Source: Bacteroidota bacterium (GTDB taxonomy: Bacteria > Bacteroidota > Bacteroidia > AKYH767-A > OLB10). From it: a stretch of 35,176 nucleotides of DNA. The stretch covers positions 1 to 35,176 of the forward strand of contig JAKPPP010000047.1 in NCBI GenBank assembly GCA_029547265.1, given 5' to 3'. The position numbers and the translations under genes were made by a program. The first letter of the stretch is position 1; every line of letters starts with the position of its first letter. Below are positions 26,325 through 34,299 of the stretch, one piece after another. The notes under the pieces are model-generated. The model searched no databases. It was not told where the DNA came from and saw nothing but the letters and a program-made list of their open reading frames with translations.

Positions 26325-26893
26325 AGTTTACGGTTTACGGTTCGCGAATCTGGAGGCGAGAACTTTTTTGGATAGAAATTTTGGAAAAGGTTCGAAAAGT
26401 TCTTAGTTCTTGGTTCGCGAAGCGGATTTGAGCTAACGCATTCATTGGTTAGTGGCGCGCCATGCAGTGAACTTTTTCAGTTCTAATGTATGGTTCGAGG
26501 TTCTAAGTTTCGCGATGCGAGAAGCGAGATTTTTATCGAATAGAGGAGAGGGTGGAAGAAAGAATTTTGGTTTGGATGGGGAGAAGGGAAAAGGTTCGAA
26601 GTTCGAAGTTCGAATGTTCGCGAAGCGAGTAGCTAGATCTTTTTTTGTTCGGTGGTCATCGAGCGGAGTCGAGATGGAGAAGCCCCATCCCCCCAAAAAA
26701 ATCATCTTTCAACCCCCAATCAACTTCTACCCAACAATCAATTTTTTTCTGTGGTTTCTAGTCAGGTCATCGAGTGGTGGTCATTCAGCTTGTCGAAATG
26801 AGTCGAGATGGGGCTGACGCCGTTTACGGTTTACAGTTTACAGTTTGCGCGAAGCGAATAGCGAAATCTTCAAATATTCACATCTTCAAATCC
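26325..26893. other. 569-bp gene-free region: repeat mosaic III
   Basis: No convincing gene is present. It holds GTTTAC-type heptamers (26325-26345 and 26821-26848), GGTTCNN heptamers (26398-26418), AGTTCGA heptamers (26593-26613), GCG modules (26339, 26412, 26508, 26614, 26845), hairpin H4 (26460-26493), an A/G-rich module (26540-26592), GAGCGGAGTCGA (26661-26672) and GTCGAGATGGGGCTGACGCC (26802-26821). Confidence 0.7.
26460..26493. repeat. 34-nt hairpin H4 of the intergenic repeat family
   Basis: The outer stem is CCATGCAGT / AATGTATGG (8 of 9 pairs, one G-U, one mismatch). The inner stem is GAACT / AGTTC, five pairs, with one bulged T and a TTTTC loop. It has the same length and layout as H1 and H2, although several base pairs differ. 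Confidence 0.7.
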
Positions 26894-27997
26894 TCAAATC
26901 CTCTGAATCACCACATCTCCCGATTTAACATCTAACCTGATTTGGTTTTTGTTGGCGATTTTTAAAAGGCCGAAGAGAATTTCTTGTCGCACTTGTTGGT
27001 AGTAGTCGGCATCTATTGTTTCTACAAAAAATAACACTTGTATTTCAATGCCTGTGTCGGTGATTTTATCGAATCGAATGTATGATGAAGGGTCGTCTTT
27101 TATGTCGTTGTGGCTTTTGATAAGTTGCATGCCTTCTTCCATAAATCGCTCTATTTTTTCTGGTGCCGTATCCATTTTCATGTACACCGGAAATAAAGCT
27201 CTTATCATTCTGCGCATGCTTACGTTTTCTAATTCCGCATCTATCATTTTTTTGTTCGGCATGCTTATCAAGGTCTTTTCGAAGGTTCGTATTAAGGTAC
27301 TTCTGAAACCAATCTTTTCTACTCGTCCTTGTACATTGCCTACTTTAACTACATCGCCTAATGTAAATGGTTTGTCGAGGAAAATTGCAAAGCTGCCTAA
27401 CAAATTTTCGAGCGTGTCTTTGGCAGCTAACGCAAATGCTAATCCCCCAATTCCTAATCCCGCAATTAGCGATGCAACGTTTACATGAAATATCGCTCCC
27501 AGCATCAAGAAGAAGCTGAGCGACATAACAATAAACTTTATCGATTCTTTGATGAAAGGAATTAGTTGATCGTCGACTTTCGATTCTGTTTTCTTAGCGC
27601 GGTAACTTAATACTAGTGCGAAGAAGTCAACTAATCTTAATACAATCCATGTGAATGAGAAGAATACCGACAGCAGAAATATTTTCCAGATAATAAATCG
27701 AATCCCGAATTTTTCTTCTGTCGGTAGCTCCCATTGCGCAGGATAGTGTAATTGCTTACACGCTAAATAAAATGATATTAGTACAATAAAAACTCCTACC
27801 GGCTTTCGTAAAAGTTCTCTAAATGCATTAACGTCGACTCCTTCAGTATAGCGCTTTATGAAACGATATATTAATCCCGATAGTTGATGCGAAACAAATC
27901 TCTTGAGGATGATTCCGCTTAACAGGATGACGAAAAACCAAACAATATTTACAACTGAATTGTCGAATATAGTTTGTTGTAAGAAGTTGTTATACAT
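26894..27997 (-). CDS. Small-conductance mechanosensitive channel (MscS family)
   Basis: This 367-aa channel has hydrophobic segments at about 15-32, 66-82, 103-121 and 154-171, then the MscS pore helix region ASLIAGLGIGGLAFALAAKDTLENLLGS (175-202). The cytoplasmic beta domain starts FAIFLDKPFTLGDVVKVGNVQGRVEKIGFRSTLIRTF, followed by the C-terminal alpha/beta vestibule. With extra N-terminal helices it is longer than E. coli MscS (286 aa). It releases solutes on hypo-osmotic shock. It is transcribed on the minus strand downstream of the amino-acid dehydrogenase, with about 100 nt between them. The stop codon lies inside a short TCAAATCC tandem at the edge of repeat mosaic III. Confidence 0.93.
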   Translation of the reverse strand: MYNNFLQQTIFDNSVVNIVWFFVILLSGIILKRFVSHQLSGLIYRFIKRYTEGVDVNAFRELLRKPVGVFIVLISFYLACKQLHYPAQWELPTEEKFGIRFIIWKIFLLSVFFSFTWIVLRLVDFFALVLSYRAKKTESKVDDQLIPFIKESIKFIVMSLSFFLMLGAIFHVNVASLIAGLGIGGLAFALAAKDTLENLLGSFAIFLDKPFTLGDVVKVGNVQGRVEKIGFRSTLIRTFEKTLISMPNKKMIDAELENVSMRRMIRALFPVYMKMDTAPEKIERFMEEGMQLIKSHNDIKDDPSSYIRFDKITDTGIEIQVLFFVETIDADYYQQVRQEILFGLLKIANKNQIRLDVKSGDVVIQRI

Positions 27998-28062
27998 TCT
28001 TTGTTTTGTTTTTACTTACTACCGTGATTTGTCTTTATAACTTTTCTACTATCACTTTTTTT

Positions 28063-28084
28063 ATTTCCGATCTAACTCGGAAAT
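28063..28084 (-). terminator. Stem-loop between dehydrogenase and mscS genes
   Basis: ATTTCCGA and TCGGAAAT (8-bp perfect arms, 6-nt loop), 14 nt after the dehydrogenase stop on the minus strand. It is followed on that strand by A-rich, not T-rich, DNA, so it is a weak terminator candidate. Confidence 0.4.
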
Positions 28085-28097
28085 TATTCTTCAAGTT

Positions 28098-29309
28098 TTA
28101 TAACAATTGCTTTAATGCAATTTCATATCCCGTTGCTGTAATGCCTGTATCTCCTTTGTTGATGTTGCGGATATTTTCAAGTCCTTGTTGAATGGTTTTT
28201 GCAACGTCGGTAAAGATGGCTTGCGCGCTGATGTCATCAGGATTACTCATCAAGAATGCGAATACTCTCGCCATTCCGCAGTTCGATAAGAAATCAGGAA
28301 TCACACTTAAATTATCATCTGCATATTTTCCTATCGCGCCCATAAAAATTTCGGGGTCAGCAAATGGTACGTTGGCTCCGCACGCAATTACTTTTAATCC
28401 TTTTTGATGCAGACTTTCTAGTTGATCTTTGGTTACTAATCGTGATGCTGCCGCTGGAATAAATATGTCTGCTTGTTCTTTCCAGAAGTTTACGTTGATG
28501 TTTTCATCTTTCGTAAATCCTTCAAACATATTACTTGTTCTCGAGTTGAAAAGGCTAATAGTTTCTTCTTTCGTAAAGCCGTTACCGTTAGTTAGTCCGC
28601 CCATGCGATCTATAATACCCACAATTTTCGCGCCTTGTTGCGATAGATAGTATCCTGCTGCTGCTCCTACATTTCCCCATCCTTGCACCAATACTTTTTT
28701 ACCTTCAACGCTTTCGCCTTTTAATCGGTAGTAATGAATGACCGATTCAGCTACTCCGTATCCTGTAATCATATCCGCTATGCGGTAAGAAAATCCTTCT
28801 GGCACATAGTTTTTATCAGTTACAATTAAACTCACCCCTTCTTGTAATTTTCTGATACGATCTGCTTTCGCTGAACTTCCGTGGTGTCCGTTCACAACTC
28901 CTTCTTGCGGATGCAATAATCCTAGTTCTGCGGTAATCGGAATTACTTCATGTATTTCGTCAACAAATAAATCGCCGCCCGTGCCGTAGTATTGCTTTAA
29001 AATCGGAAGTACTGCTTTAAACCAACGTTTTAATACTTCTTGCTTACGAGGATCGGTAGGGTCGAAGTTGATGCCCGATTTAGCTCCACCGATAGCAGGA
29101 CCGGCAACCGTGAATTTAATTTCCATCGTCTTCGCCAACGATTCTACTTCTCGTCGATCGAGTCCTTTGCGCATGCGCGTTCCGCCGCCGGCAGCTCCTC
29201 CTCTAAGTGAATTAATTACTACCCATCCGGTGGCTTCCGACTGAGGGTCGTTCCATTCGAATATAATTTCCGGCTTACGGTCTTCAAATTTCTTTAATAA
29301 CTCTAACAT
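28098..29309 (-). CDS. Glu/Leu/Phe/Val-type amino-acid dehydrogenase
   Basis: This is an NAD(P)-dependent oxidative deaminase of the glutamate/leucine dehydrogenase superfamily, 403 aa. The substrate and catalytic region shows MEIKFTVAGPAIGGAKSGI, with Lys77 in GGAKSG as the catalytic lysine and Lys65 as a likely carboxylate binder. GTGGDLFVDE (109-118) carries the conserved GDxxVDE-like motif. The Rossmann half begins KVLVQGWGNVGAAAGYYL with GWGNVG at 210-215. IPAAASRLVTKD and CGANVPFADPE are also family-typical. It links amino-acid catabolism to 2-oxoacids, but the substrate cannot be read safely from motifs alone. The start is an ATG at 29309 with no competing upstream start. It is a single gene with its own upstream gap. 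Confidence 0.9.
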   Translation of the reverse strand: MLELLKKFEDRKPEIIFEWNDPQSEATGWVVINSLRGGAAGGGTRMRKGLDRREVESLAKTMEIKFTVAGPAIGGAKSGINFDPTDPRKQEVLKRWFKAVLPILKQYYGTGGDLFVDEIHEVIPITAELGLLHPQEGVVNGHHGSSAKADRIRKLQEGVSLIVTDKNYVPEGFSYRIADMITGYGVAESVIHYYRLKGESVEGKKVLVQGWGNVGAAAGYYLSQQGAKIVGIIDRMGGLTNGNGFTKEETISLFNSRTSNMFEGFTKDENINVNFWKEQADIFIPAAASRLVTKDQLESLHQKGLKVIACGANVPFADPEIFMGAIGKYADDNLSVIPDFLSNCGMARVFAFLMSNPDDISAQAIFTDVAKTIQQGLENIRNINKGDTGITATGYEIALKQLL

Positions 29310-29400
29310 GATATTTTGTTTTCTGTCGTTTCAATTTTAAGGTGTGCAAAATTGCAAAATACCTTGGTGCTATCCTCACTTCGGCACATAAACTTTATAA

Positions 29401-29973
29401 TTACTGAAATTTATCAATAATTGGAAGCATTTTAGTTTTGTAAAGCGCCATTTTTAGATCGCCGATGCTCCTGATCACTTTCTTGCCGATATCGGGAATG
29501 CTCCAATCTGCTTGCTGAAGTATAGCAGGCTCAAACTGATTCATTCCCAGTTGATAATATCCGCCTCGGTCGTTTAATCCAATGCTAAACTCTATGATTT
29601 TTAGTGCTAAAAATGCTTCTTCCAATATGCTAACCGTGATTCCGGGGCAGTCGCCTTTTAAAAGTATGACCTTCCTAAAGCCTTGATTGAAAGCTTGCTG
29701 AAAGGCATGCGCGATTTTTTCTGATTGACTATTTCCAACCATCTCTTCTACGACCTTGTTTTTCCACAATGCGCCGGTTGTTTGTTTTTCCCGTACCCAT
29801 ACCGTTGAGGCAAAAGGTAATTCTTGCAAAGCTTGTGCCGTTTGCTGTAAGTTATTGTAATACAATGCCTCAGCTTTGTCAGCTCCGTCTGTAGCAGCAA
29901 TTTGAAGGTAGGTATTTCGGTCCGATTCTTCCTCAAAAATCAGCAGGCAGCATTTCTTTCGGTATTCTATCAT
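29401..29973 (-). CDS. DUF2064 / TIGR04282-like glycosyltransferase-fold protein
   Basis: This is a 190-aa cytoplasmic protein. The central KVILLKGDCPGITVSILEEAFLAL (101-124) and DRGGYYQLGM (135-144) match the pattern of the DUF2064 family, whose members have a GT-A-like fold. The N-terminal KxPxxGxxKTRL-type motif of that family is not found; the protein starts MIEYRKKCCLLIFEEES, so it may be a divergent or inactive member. The ATG overlaps the TGA of the purine nucleoside phosphorylase gene by 4 nt, so the two are translationally coupled. The reaction is unknown. Confidence 0.7.
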   Translation of the reverse strand: MIEYRKKCCLLIFEEESDRNTYLQIAATDGADKAEALYYNNLQQTAQALQELPFASTVWVREKQTTGALWKNKVVEEMVGNSQSEKIAHAFQQAFNQGFRKVILLKGDCPGITVSILEEAFLALKIIEFSIGLNDRGGYYQLGMNQFEPAILQQADWSIPDIGKKVIRSIGDLKMALYKTKMLPIIDKFQ

Positions 29974-30782
29974 AATCGTCCTACAAATTCAACTATTAAT
30001 TTAGTCAGTATTGCATCGGTTTGTGAGGCTACAGCTATAATCTCGGCCAGCGATACCGGCTTCAGGTTATCGGGATCGCATTCGTCGGTGAGAACCGACA
30101 CGGCCACGCATTTAATTCCCGAATGGTTTGCTGTTATCACCTCCGGCACAGTGCTCATTCCTACTGCATCGGCTCCTAAAATTTGAAGATAGCGGTATTC
30201 GGCTCTCGTTTCGAGCATAGGTCCCTGAACGGCTGCATAAACTCCTTTCTGTAGATCGATACCTAAATCGGACGCCGTACTTTCCATTAATGCATTCAGA
30301 TTTTTACTGTAAGGCTCGCCCATATCCGGGAATCGGGTGCCAAACTCATCGAGGTTTTTTCCGATGAGCGGATGCATATTTTGCAGGTGAATATGATCGT
30401 CGATCAGCATCAAACTTCCTTTATTCCATCCTTTATGAACCGAGCCAGCGGCATTCGACAAAATGAGTGTTTTAACTCCCAGAAGCGCCATAATTCTAAT
30501 CGGGTACACCACTTGTTGCATGGAATATCCCTCGTAAAAATGAAATCGCCCTTGCATGGCAATAATGCGTTTGCCGTTTAACGTTCCGAAGAGCAATTTG
30601 CCCTTATGCGACTCAACGGTGCTTACCGGAAAGTGCGGAATATCACTGTAGTCGATGGCGACTTCTACATTTATCTTATCGGTGAGATGATGCAAGCCGG
30701 TGCCGAGCACGATGCCGACCTCCGGACTTTTAACATCTTTTTTTCGCAAGAACTCAACTGTTTCTTGAAAGGCTTCGTACAT
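29970..30782 (-). CDS. Purine nucleoside phosphorylase (trimeric PNPH/PunA/XapA family)
   Basis: This cytoplasmic enzyme splits purine (deoxy)nucleosides with phosphate; 270 aa, the size of trimeric PNPs. Visible motifs are the phosphate-loop VLGTGLHHL (25-33), SHKGKL (58-63), QGRFHFYEGY (77-86), LSNAAGSV (108-115), the purine-side MLETRAEYR (189-197) and MSTVPEV (209-215). Near residue 232 the sequence reads TDECDPDN, where mammalian PNP has Asn243 in a TNK motif, so an Asp (233) probably takes that place. A perfect -7 box TATTTTTG lies four bases before the ATG. It is the first gene of a coupled pair with the DUF2064-like gene, and divergent from serS. Confidence 0.92.
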   Translation of the reverse strand: MYEAFQETVEFLRKKDVKSPEVGIVLGTGLHHLTDKINVEVAIDYSDIPHFPVSTVESHKGKLLFGTLNGKRIIAMQGRFHFYEGYSMQQVVYPIRIMALLGVKTLILSNAAGSVHKGWNKGSLMLIDDHIHLQNMHPLIGKNLDEFGTRFPDMGEPYSKNLNALMESTASDLGIDLQKGVYAAVQGPMLETRAEYRYLQILGADAVGMSTVPEVITANHSGIKCVAVSVLTDECDPDNLKPVSLAEIIAVASQTDAILTKLIVEFVGRL

Positions 30783-30786
30783 ATGG

Positions 30787-30794
30787 CAAAAATA
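30787..30794 (-). promoter_or_regulatory. -7 box TATTTTTG of the PNP gene
   Basis: This is a perfect TAnnTTTG match on the minus strand, four bases (CCAT) upstream of the ATG at 30782. The spacing equals that before the 3107 and 12236 genes. Confidence 0.5.
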
Positions 30795-30807
30795 GACGTA
30801 AATCGGC

Positions 30808-30815
30808 TACATTTG
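30808..30815 (+). promoter_or_regulatory. -7 box TACATTTG of serS
   Basis: This is a perfect TAnnTTTG match. Transcription would begin near 30821, giving an untranslated leader of about 20 nt. It lies 13 bp from the divergent PNP -7 box. Confidence 0.5.
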
Positions 30816-30841
30816 CATAGTATTTCTACGAACTCACAAGT

Positions 30842-32116
30842 ATGTTACAATTGCCTATCCTTAGGGAGCAAAAAGAAGAAGTGATTGCCCGCCTCGCCAT
30901 AAAAAATATCGATGCGAGGGCAACCGTTGAACAAATTCTGTCATTAGACAGCGAAAAAAGAAAAAATCAAACTGAGTTGGAGTCGATTCAGGCTGAACAA
31001 AATGCTATTGCCAAACAAATTGGCGAATTATTTCGTTCAGGCAAGAAAGACGAAGCCGACGATTTAAAAAATAAAAGTACTGCGTTAAAGGAAAGTAGTA
31101 AGTCGCTCGAAGAACGTGTTGTAGCCCTAGAGCAAGAGATGACTGATATTTTGGTGACCTTGCCGAATATGCCTTCAACGGTTGTTCCTGCGGGAAAAAC
31201 ACCGGAAGAAAACGAAGTTGTTTACATGAGTACCGATACGTTGCCGGAGTTAGGTGAAGGAGCGAAGCCACATTGGGAGCTTACCTCTCAATACGATATC
31301 ATCGATTTTGAATTAGGAAATAAAATTACGGGTGCGGGATTCCCTGTTTACAAAGGGAAAGGAGCGAAGCTTCAACGTGCGTTGATAAATTTCTTCCTCG
31401 ATCAAGCTGATAAAGCGGGATACTATGAAGTGCAACCGCCGATTATGATCAATGCTGCATCGGGATTTGGTACGGGACAATTGCCGGATAAAGAAGGGCA
31501 GATGTATCATGTGACGGAAGATGGTTTTTATTTGATTCCTACAGCCGAAGTGCCGGTGACAAATATTTTCAGAGATGAAATTGTGAAAGGGGAATCGTTG
31601 CCAATAAAATATACTGCTTATACGCCTTGCTTCCGTCGCGAAGCGGGATCTTACGGTGCGCATGTAAGAGGATTAAACCGATTACATCAATTCGATAAAG
31701 TAGAGATCGTTCAGATTGCTCATCCTGAAAAGAGTTATGAAATTTTAGAAGAGATGCGTAATTACGTTGCAGGATTATTGCATCAACTGGAATTGCCTTT
31801 CCGCACGTTAAAATTATGCGGTGGCGATATGAGTTTTGCCTCCGCACTGACGTATGATATGGAAGTATGGTCGGCAGCACAACAGCGATGGCTCGAAGTA
31901 AGTTCAGTTTCTAACTTCGAAACTTTCCAAGCTAACCGATTAAAATTACGTTACCGTGAAGGAAATGGTAAGCCGCAATTAGCGCATACACTAAACGGAA
32001 GTGCATTAGCGTTACCAAGAATAGTAGCAGCGATGCTCGAAAATAATCAAACACCGGAAGGCATTCGTATTCCGAAAGTGTTAATTCCTTATACTGGTTT
32101 CGATATCATAAAATAA
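30842..32116 (+). CDS. serS: Seryl-tRNA synthetase
   Basis: This is a cytoplasmic class II aminoacyl-tRNA synthetase that charges tRNA-Ser; 424 aa, standard length. The N-terminal long coiled-coil arm (about 30-105, LESIQAEQNAIAKQIGELF..EERVVALEQEMTDIL) binds the tRNA extra arm. The catalytic half shows YEVQPPIMINAASGFGTGQLP, TAEVPVTN (234-241), motif 2 FRREAGSYGAHVRGLNRLHQFDKVE (264-288) and motif 3 NGSALALPRIVAAMLENNQ near the C-terminus. Its TAA overlaps the next ATG by one base (TAATG), so the TPR protein is coupled to it. Confidence 0.97.
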   Translation: MLQLPILREQKEEVIARLAIKNIDARATVEQILSLDSEKRKNQTELESIQAEQNAIAKQIGELFRSGKKDEADDLKNKSTALKESSKSLEERVVALEQEMTDILVTLPNMPSTVVPAGKTPEENEVVYMSTDTLPELGEGAKPHWELTSQYDIIDFELGNKITGAGFPVYKGKGAKLQRALINFFLDQADKAGYYEVQPPIMINAASGFGTGQLPDKEGQMYHVTEDGFYLIPTAEVPVTNIFRDEIVKGESLPIKYTAYTPCFRREAGSYGAHVRGLNRLHQFDKVEIVQIAHPEKSYEILEEMRNYVAGLLHQLELPFRTLKLCGGDMSFASALTYDMEVWSAAQQRWLEVSSVSNFETFQANRLKLRYREGNGKPQLAHTLNGSALALPRIVAAMLENNQTPEGIRIPKVLIPYTGFDIIK

Positions 32117-33942
32117 TGCGTTTTATAACTTCTCTTTTAGTTGTTTTCTTACTTGCCGCATCATGCGTGAAGGCGCAAGCTCAACCTGCCGGACAATCGG
32201 CTACCGAGCTGGCGATTCAATACATGAATACGGGTGAGTGGGATAAAGCAGTTGTGTATTTCGAGAAGTATTATAATCAAGATCCTTATGGTGCATTTCC
32301 GAATTATCTGAAATGTTTTACGATGTTGAAGGATTATGAAGGCGCAGAAAAATTGATTAAGAAACACCAGAAGAAATTTCCCGGTGATCCTTCTATTCGT
32401 ATTGAGTTAGGTACATTGTACGAGACGATGGGCGATGCCGAAAAAGGAAAGAAAGTATATGCTGATGTGGTGAAATCGTTGAAGCCCGATATTAATCAGA
32501 TTAATATTACGGGTAGTGCGTTTATGAACCGACAAATGTTTTCGTATGCCGAAGAAACATATTTAGAAGGACGAAAATTATTGAAAGGAGCCTACTCGTT
32601 TTCATTTGAGTTAGCAGAAGCTTATGCGCAAGACGGGAAATATCCGGAGATGGTGAGCGAATACATCGAAGCGATGGAATATAATGCTGCCATGCTTCCT
32701 AATATTCAAACGGTATTGCAAAATAAAATTGCTAATGATCTTAGTGGTAATATGTCCGACTTAATTCGTCAGTCGTTATTACGTAAGATTCAGAAGAATC
32801 CGAATGTATCGGTTTATAGCGAATTGTTGTATTGGCTTTTCTTGCAAGAAAAAGATTTTGAATCGGCATTTATACAAGCGAAGTCGCTCGATAAACGACT
32901 AGGAGAAAGTGGCGACCGACTAATTTCTCTTGGACGATTATGTGTTAGCAATGGAGAATATGAAACAGCCGTAAATTGTTTTCAAACAGTTATTGATAAG
33001 GGAACAGATAACAGCAATTATATCACTGCGAAAATTGAATTGATCAATTCGGTGAATTATAAAATCACCAATAAAGGCGGATATACGCAAGCTGATTTAT
33101 TAAAGCTCGATCAAGATTATGCAACCGCCATAAATGAGTTAGGAAAGAATGCCTCAACAGCTTCTTTATTGAGAGGAAGAGCGCATTTGAAAGCATTTTA
33201 TTTGCATCAAACACAAGAAGCTATTGATTTGTTAAACGAGACAATCGATCTTCCGAATTTACGTACGCCCTTTATTGCTGAATGTAAATTAGAGTTGGCC
33301 GATGTTTATGTATTCGACGGACAAGTTTGGGATGCTGCTTTGTTATACGGACAAGTAGACAAAGATTTTAAGAATGACGCAATTGGACGAGAAGCTAAAT
33401 TTCGCAATGCGAGATTGTCGTATTTTATGGGCGAATTTGATTGGGCAAAAGATCAATTAAAAGTCTTGAAAGCTGCAACTAGTCAGTTGATCTCGAATGA
33501 TGCATTATCGCTCGGATTATTGATTTCAGACAATACCAATATGGATACCACAACAGAAGCATTGTTGATGTACTCGCGTGCCGATTTGCTCGATTTTCAA
33601 AATAAAGATAGTCTTTCATTGGTGACATTAGATTCATTGCTCAAGAACTTTCCTGAACATTCGTTAACCGATGAAGTATGGTATAAGAAAGCGATGATTT
33701 TTAAGAACGAAGGGAAGTACAGCGAAGCAGCAAAGTATCTTCAAGACATCACTGAGAAATACCCTGACGATATTTTAGGCGACGATGCCATGTATCAGTT
33801 AGCTTGTCTGAACGAAGATCAACTGAACGATAAAGAAAAGGCCAAAACCTTATTTGAGACCTTCCTCACAAAATATCCGGGCAGTTTATTTGTGGTAGAT
33901 GCACGTAAGCATTTTAGAGCTTTGCGAGGCGACAAACTGTGA
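32116..33942 (+). CDS. Secreted or lipid-anchored TPR-repeat protein
   Basis: This 608-aa protein has a signal sequence MRFITSLLVVFLLAASCVKAQAQ. ASC at 15-17 could act as a lipobox, though Ala at -3 is weak, while AQAQ suits a signal-peptidase I site. Tetratricopeptide-like helical pairs run over most of the length, for example ATELAIQYMNTGEWDKAVVYFEKYYNQDP (near 29-57) and AMIFKNEGKYSEAAKYLQDITEKYPDD (near 534-560). The last repeats, DKEKAKTLFETFLTKYPGSLFVVDARKHFRAL, resemble YbgF/BamD-type envelope TPRs. It is probably a periplasmic or outer-membrane scaffold. It overlaps serS by one base. The partner is unknown. Confidence 0.85.
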   Translation: MRFITSLLVVFLLAASCVKAQAQPAGQSATELAIQYMNTGEWDKAVVYFEKYYNQDPYGAFPNYLKCFTMLKDYEGAEKLIKKHQKKFPGDPSIRIELGTLYETMGDAEKGKKVYADVVKSLKPDINQINITGSAFMNRQMFSYAEETYLEGRKLLKGAYSFSFELAEAYAQDGKYPEMVSEYIEAMEYNAAMLPNIQTVLQNKIANDLSGNMSDLIRQSLLRKIQKNPNVSVYSELLYWLFLQEKDFESAFIQAKSLDKRLGESGDRLISLGRLCVSNGEYETAVNCFQTVIDKGTDNSNYITAKIELINSVNYKITNKGGYTQADLLKLDQDYATAINELGKNASTASLLRGRAHLKAFYLHQTQEAIDLLNETIDLPNLRTPFIAECKLELADVYVFDGQVWDAALLYGQVDKDFKNDAIGREAKFRNARLSYFMGEFDWAKDQLKVLKAATSQLISNDALSLGLLISDNTNMDTTTEALLMYSRADLLDFQNKDSLSLVTLDSLLKNFPEHSLTDEVWYKKAMIFKNEGKYSEAAKYLQDITEKYPDDILGDDAMYQLACLNEDQLNDKEKAKTLFETFLTKYPGSLFVVDARKHFRALRGDKL

Positions 33943-33968
33943 TAGGAGAGAAGCATTGAGTTTTTGAT

Positions 33969-33976
33969 TACTTTTG
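33969..33976 (+). promoter_or_regulatory. -7 box TACTTTTG before DUF4286 gene
   Basis: This is a perfect TAnnTTTG match; transcription would begin near 33982, about 12 nt before the preferred ATG at 33994. No good -33 TTG is seen. Confidence 0.45.
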
Positions 33977-33993
33977 TAATCTATTCTACTATC

Positions 33994-34299
33994 ATGATAA
34001 TTTACAATGTAACGCTAAATGTAGATCACGATGTAGCTGAAAGTTGGCTGCAATGGATGATTGAAACGCATATTCCTGAAGTGATGAAAACAGGAATGTT
34101 TATCGATAATAATATTTTTCGATTGATAGGTGATGAGAAGTCGGGAGGAATAACATACGCAGTGCAGTATCGTTGTGTGGATATGAAAACGTATGAGAAG
34201 TACCGCGATGAATTTGCACCTGCCTTACAAGCAGAAACAAATAAAAAATTCCAAGGTAAGTTCGTTGCCTTTCGTTCATTATTAGAAGTAGTGAAATGA
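33994..34299 (+). CDS. DUF4286 family protein
   Basis: This is a short cytoplasmic protein (101 aa from the ATG at 33994). The preferred start begins MIIYNVTLNVDHDVAESWLQWM, matching the usual DUF4286 N-terminus; an in-frame ATG at 33964 would add ten residues that overlap the -7 box. The family has a ferredoxin-like fold pattern (THIPEVMKTGMF, GGITYAVQYRC, FVAFRSLLEVVK). The function is unknown. Its stop overlaps the rsmA start by 4 nt (ATGA), and DUF4286 is commonly beside rsmA in Bacteroidota, so a link to ribosome or RNA maturation is plausible but unproven. Confidence 0.85.
   Translation: MIIYNVTLNVDHDVAESWLQWMIETHIPEVMKTGMFIDNNIFRLIGDEKSGGITYAVQYRCVDMKTYEKYRDEFAPALQAETNKKFQGKFVAFRSLLEVVK

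Noticed and set aside
26593-26620. Possible tRNA T-arm (GTTCGAA)
   Set aside because: Only the GTTCGAA string of a tandem heptamer; no acceptor stem, anticodon arm or CCA region can be drawn.
26442-26817. Two opposed reading frames of 87 and 121 residues
   Set aside because: Both lie wholly in repeat mosaic III; translated modules such as SFEVRMFAKRVARS are repeats read in frame, not proteins.
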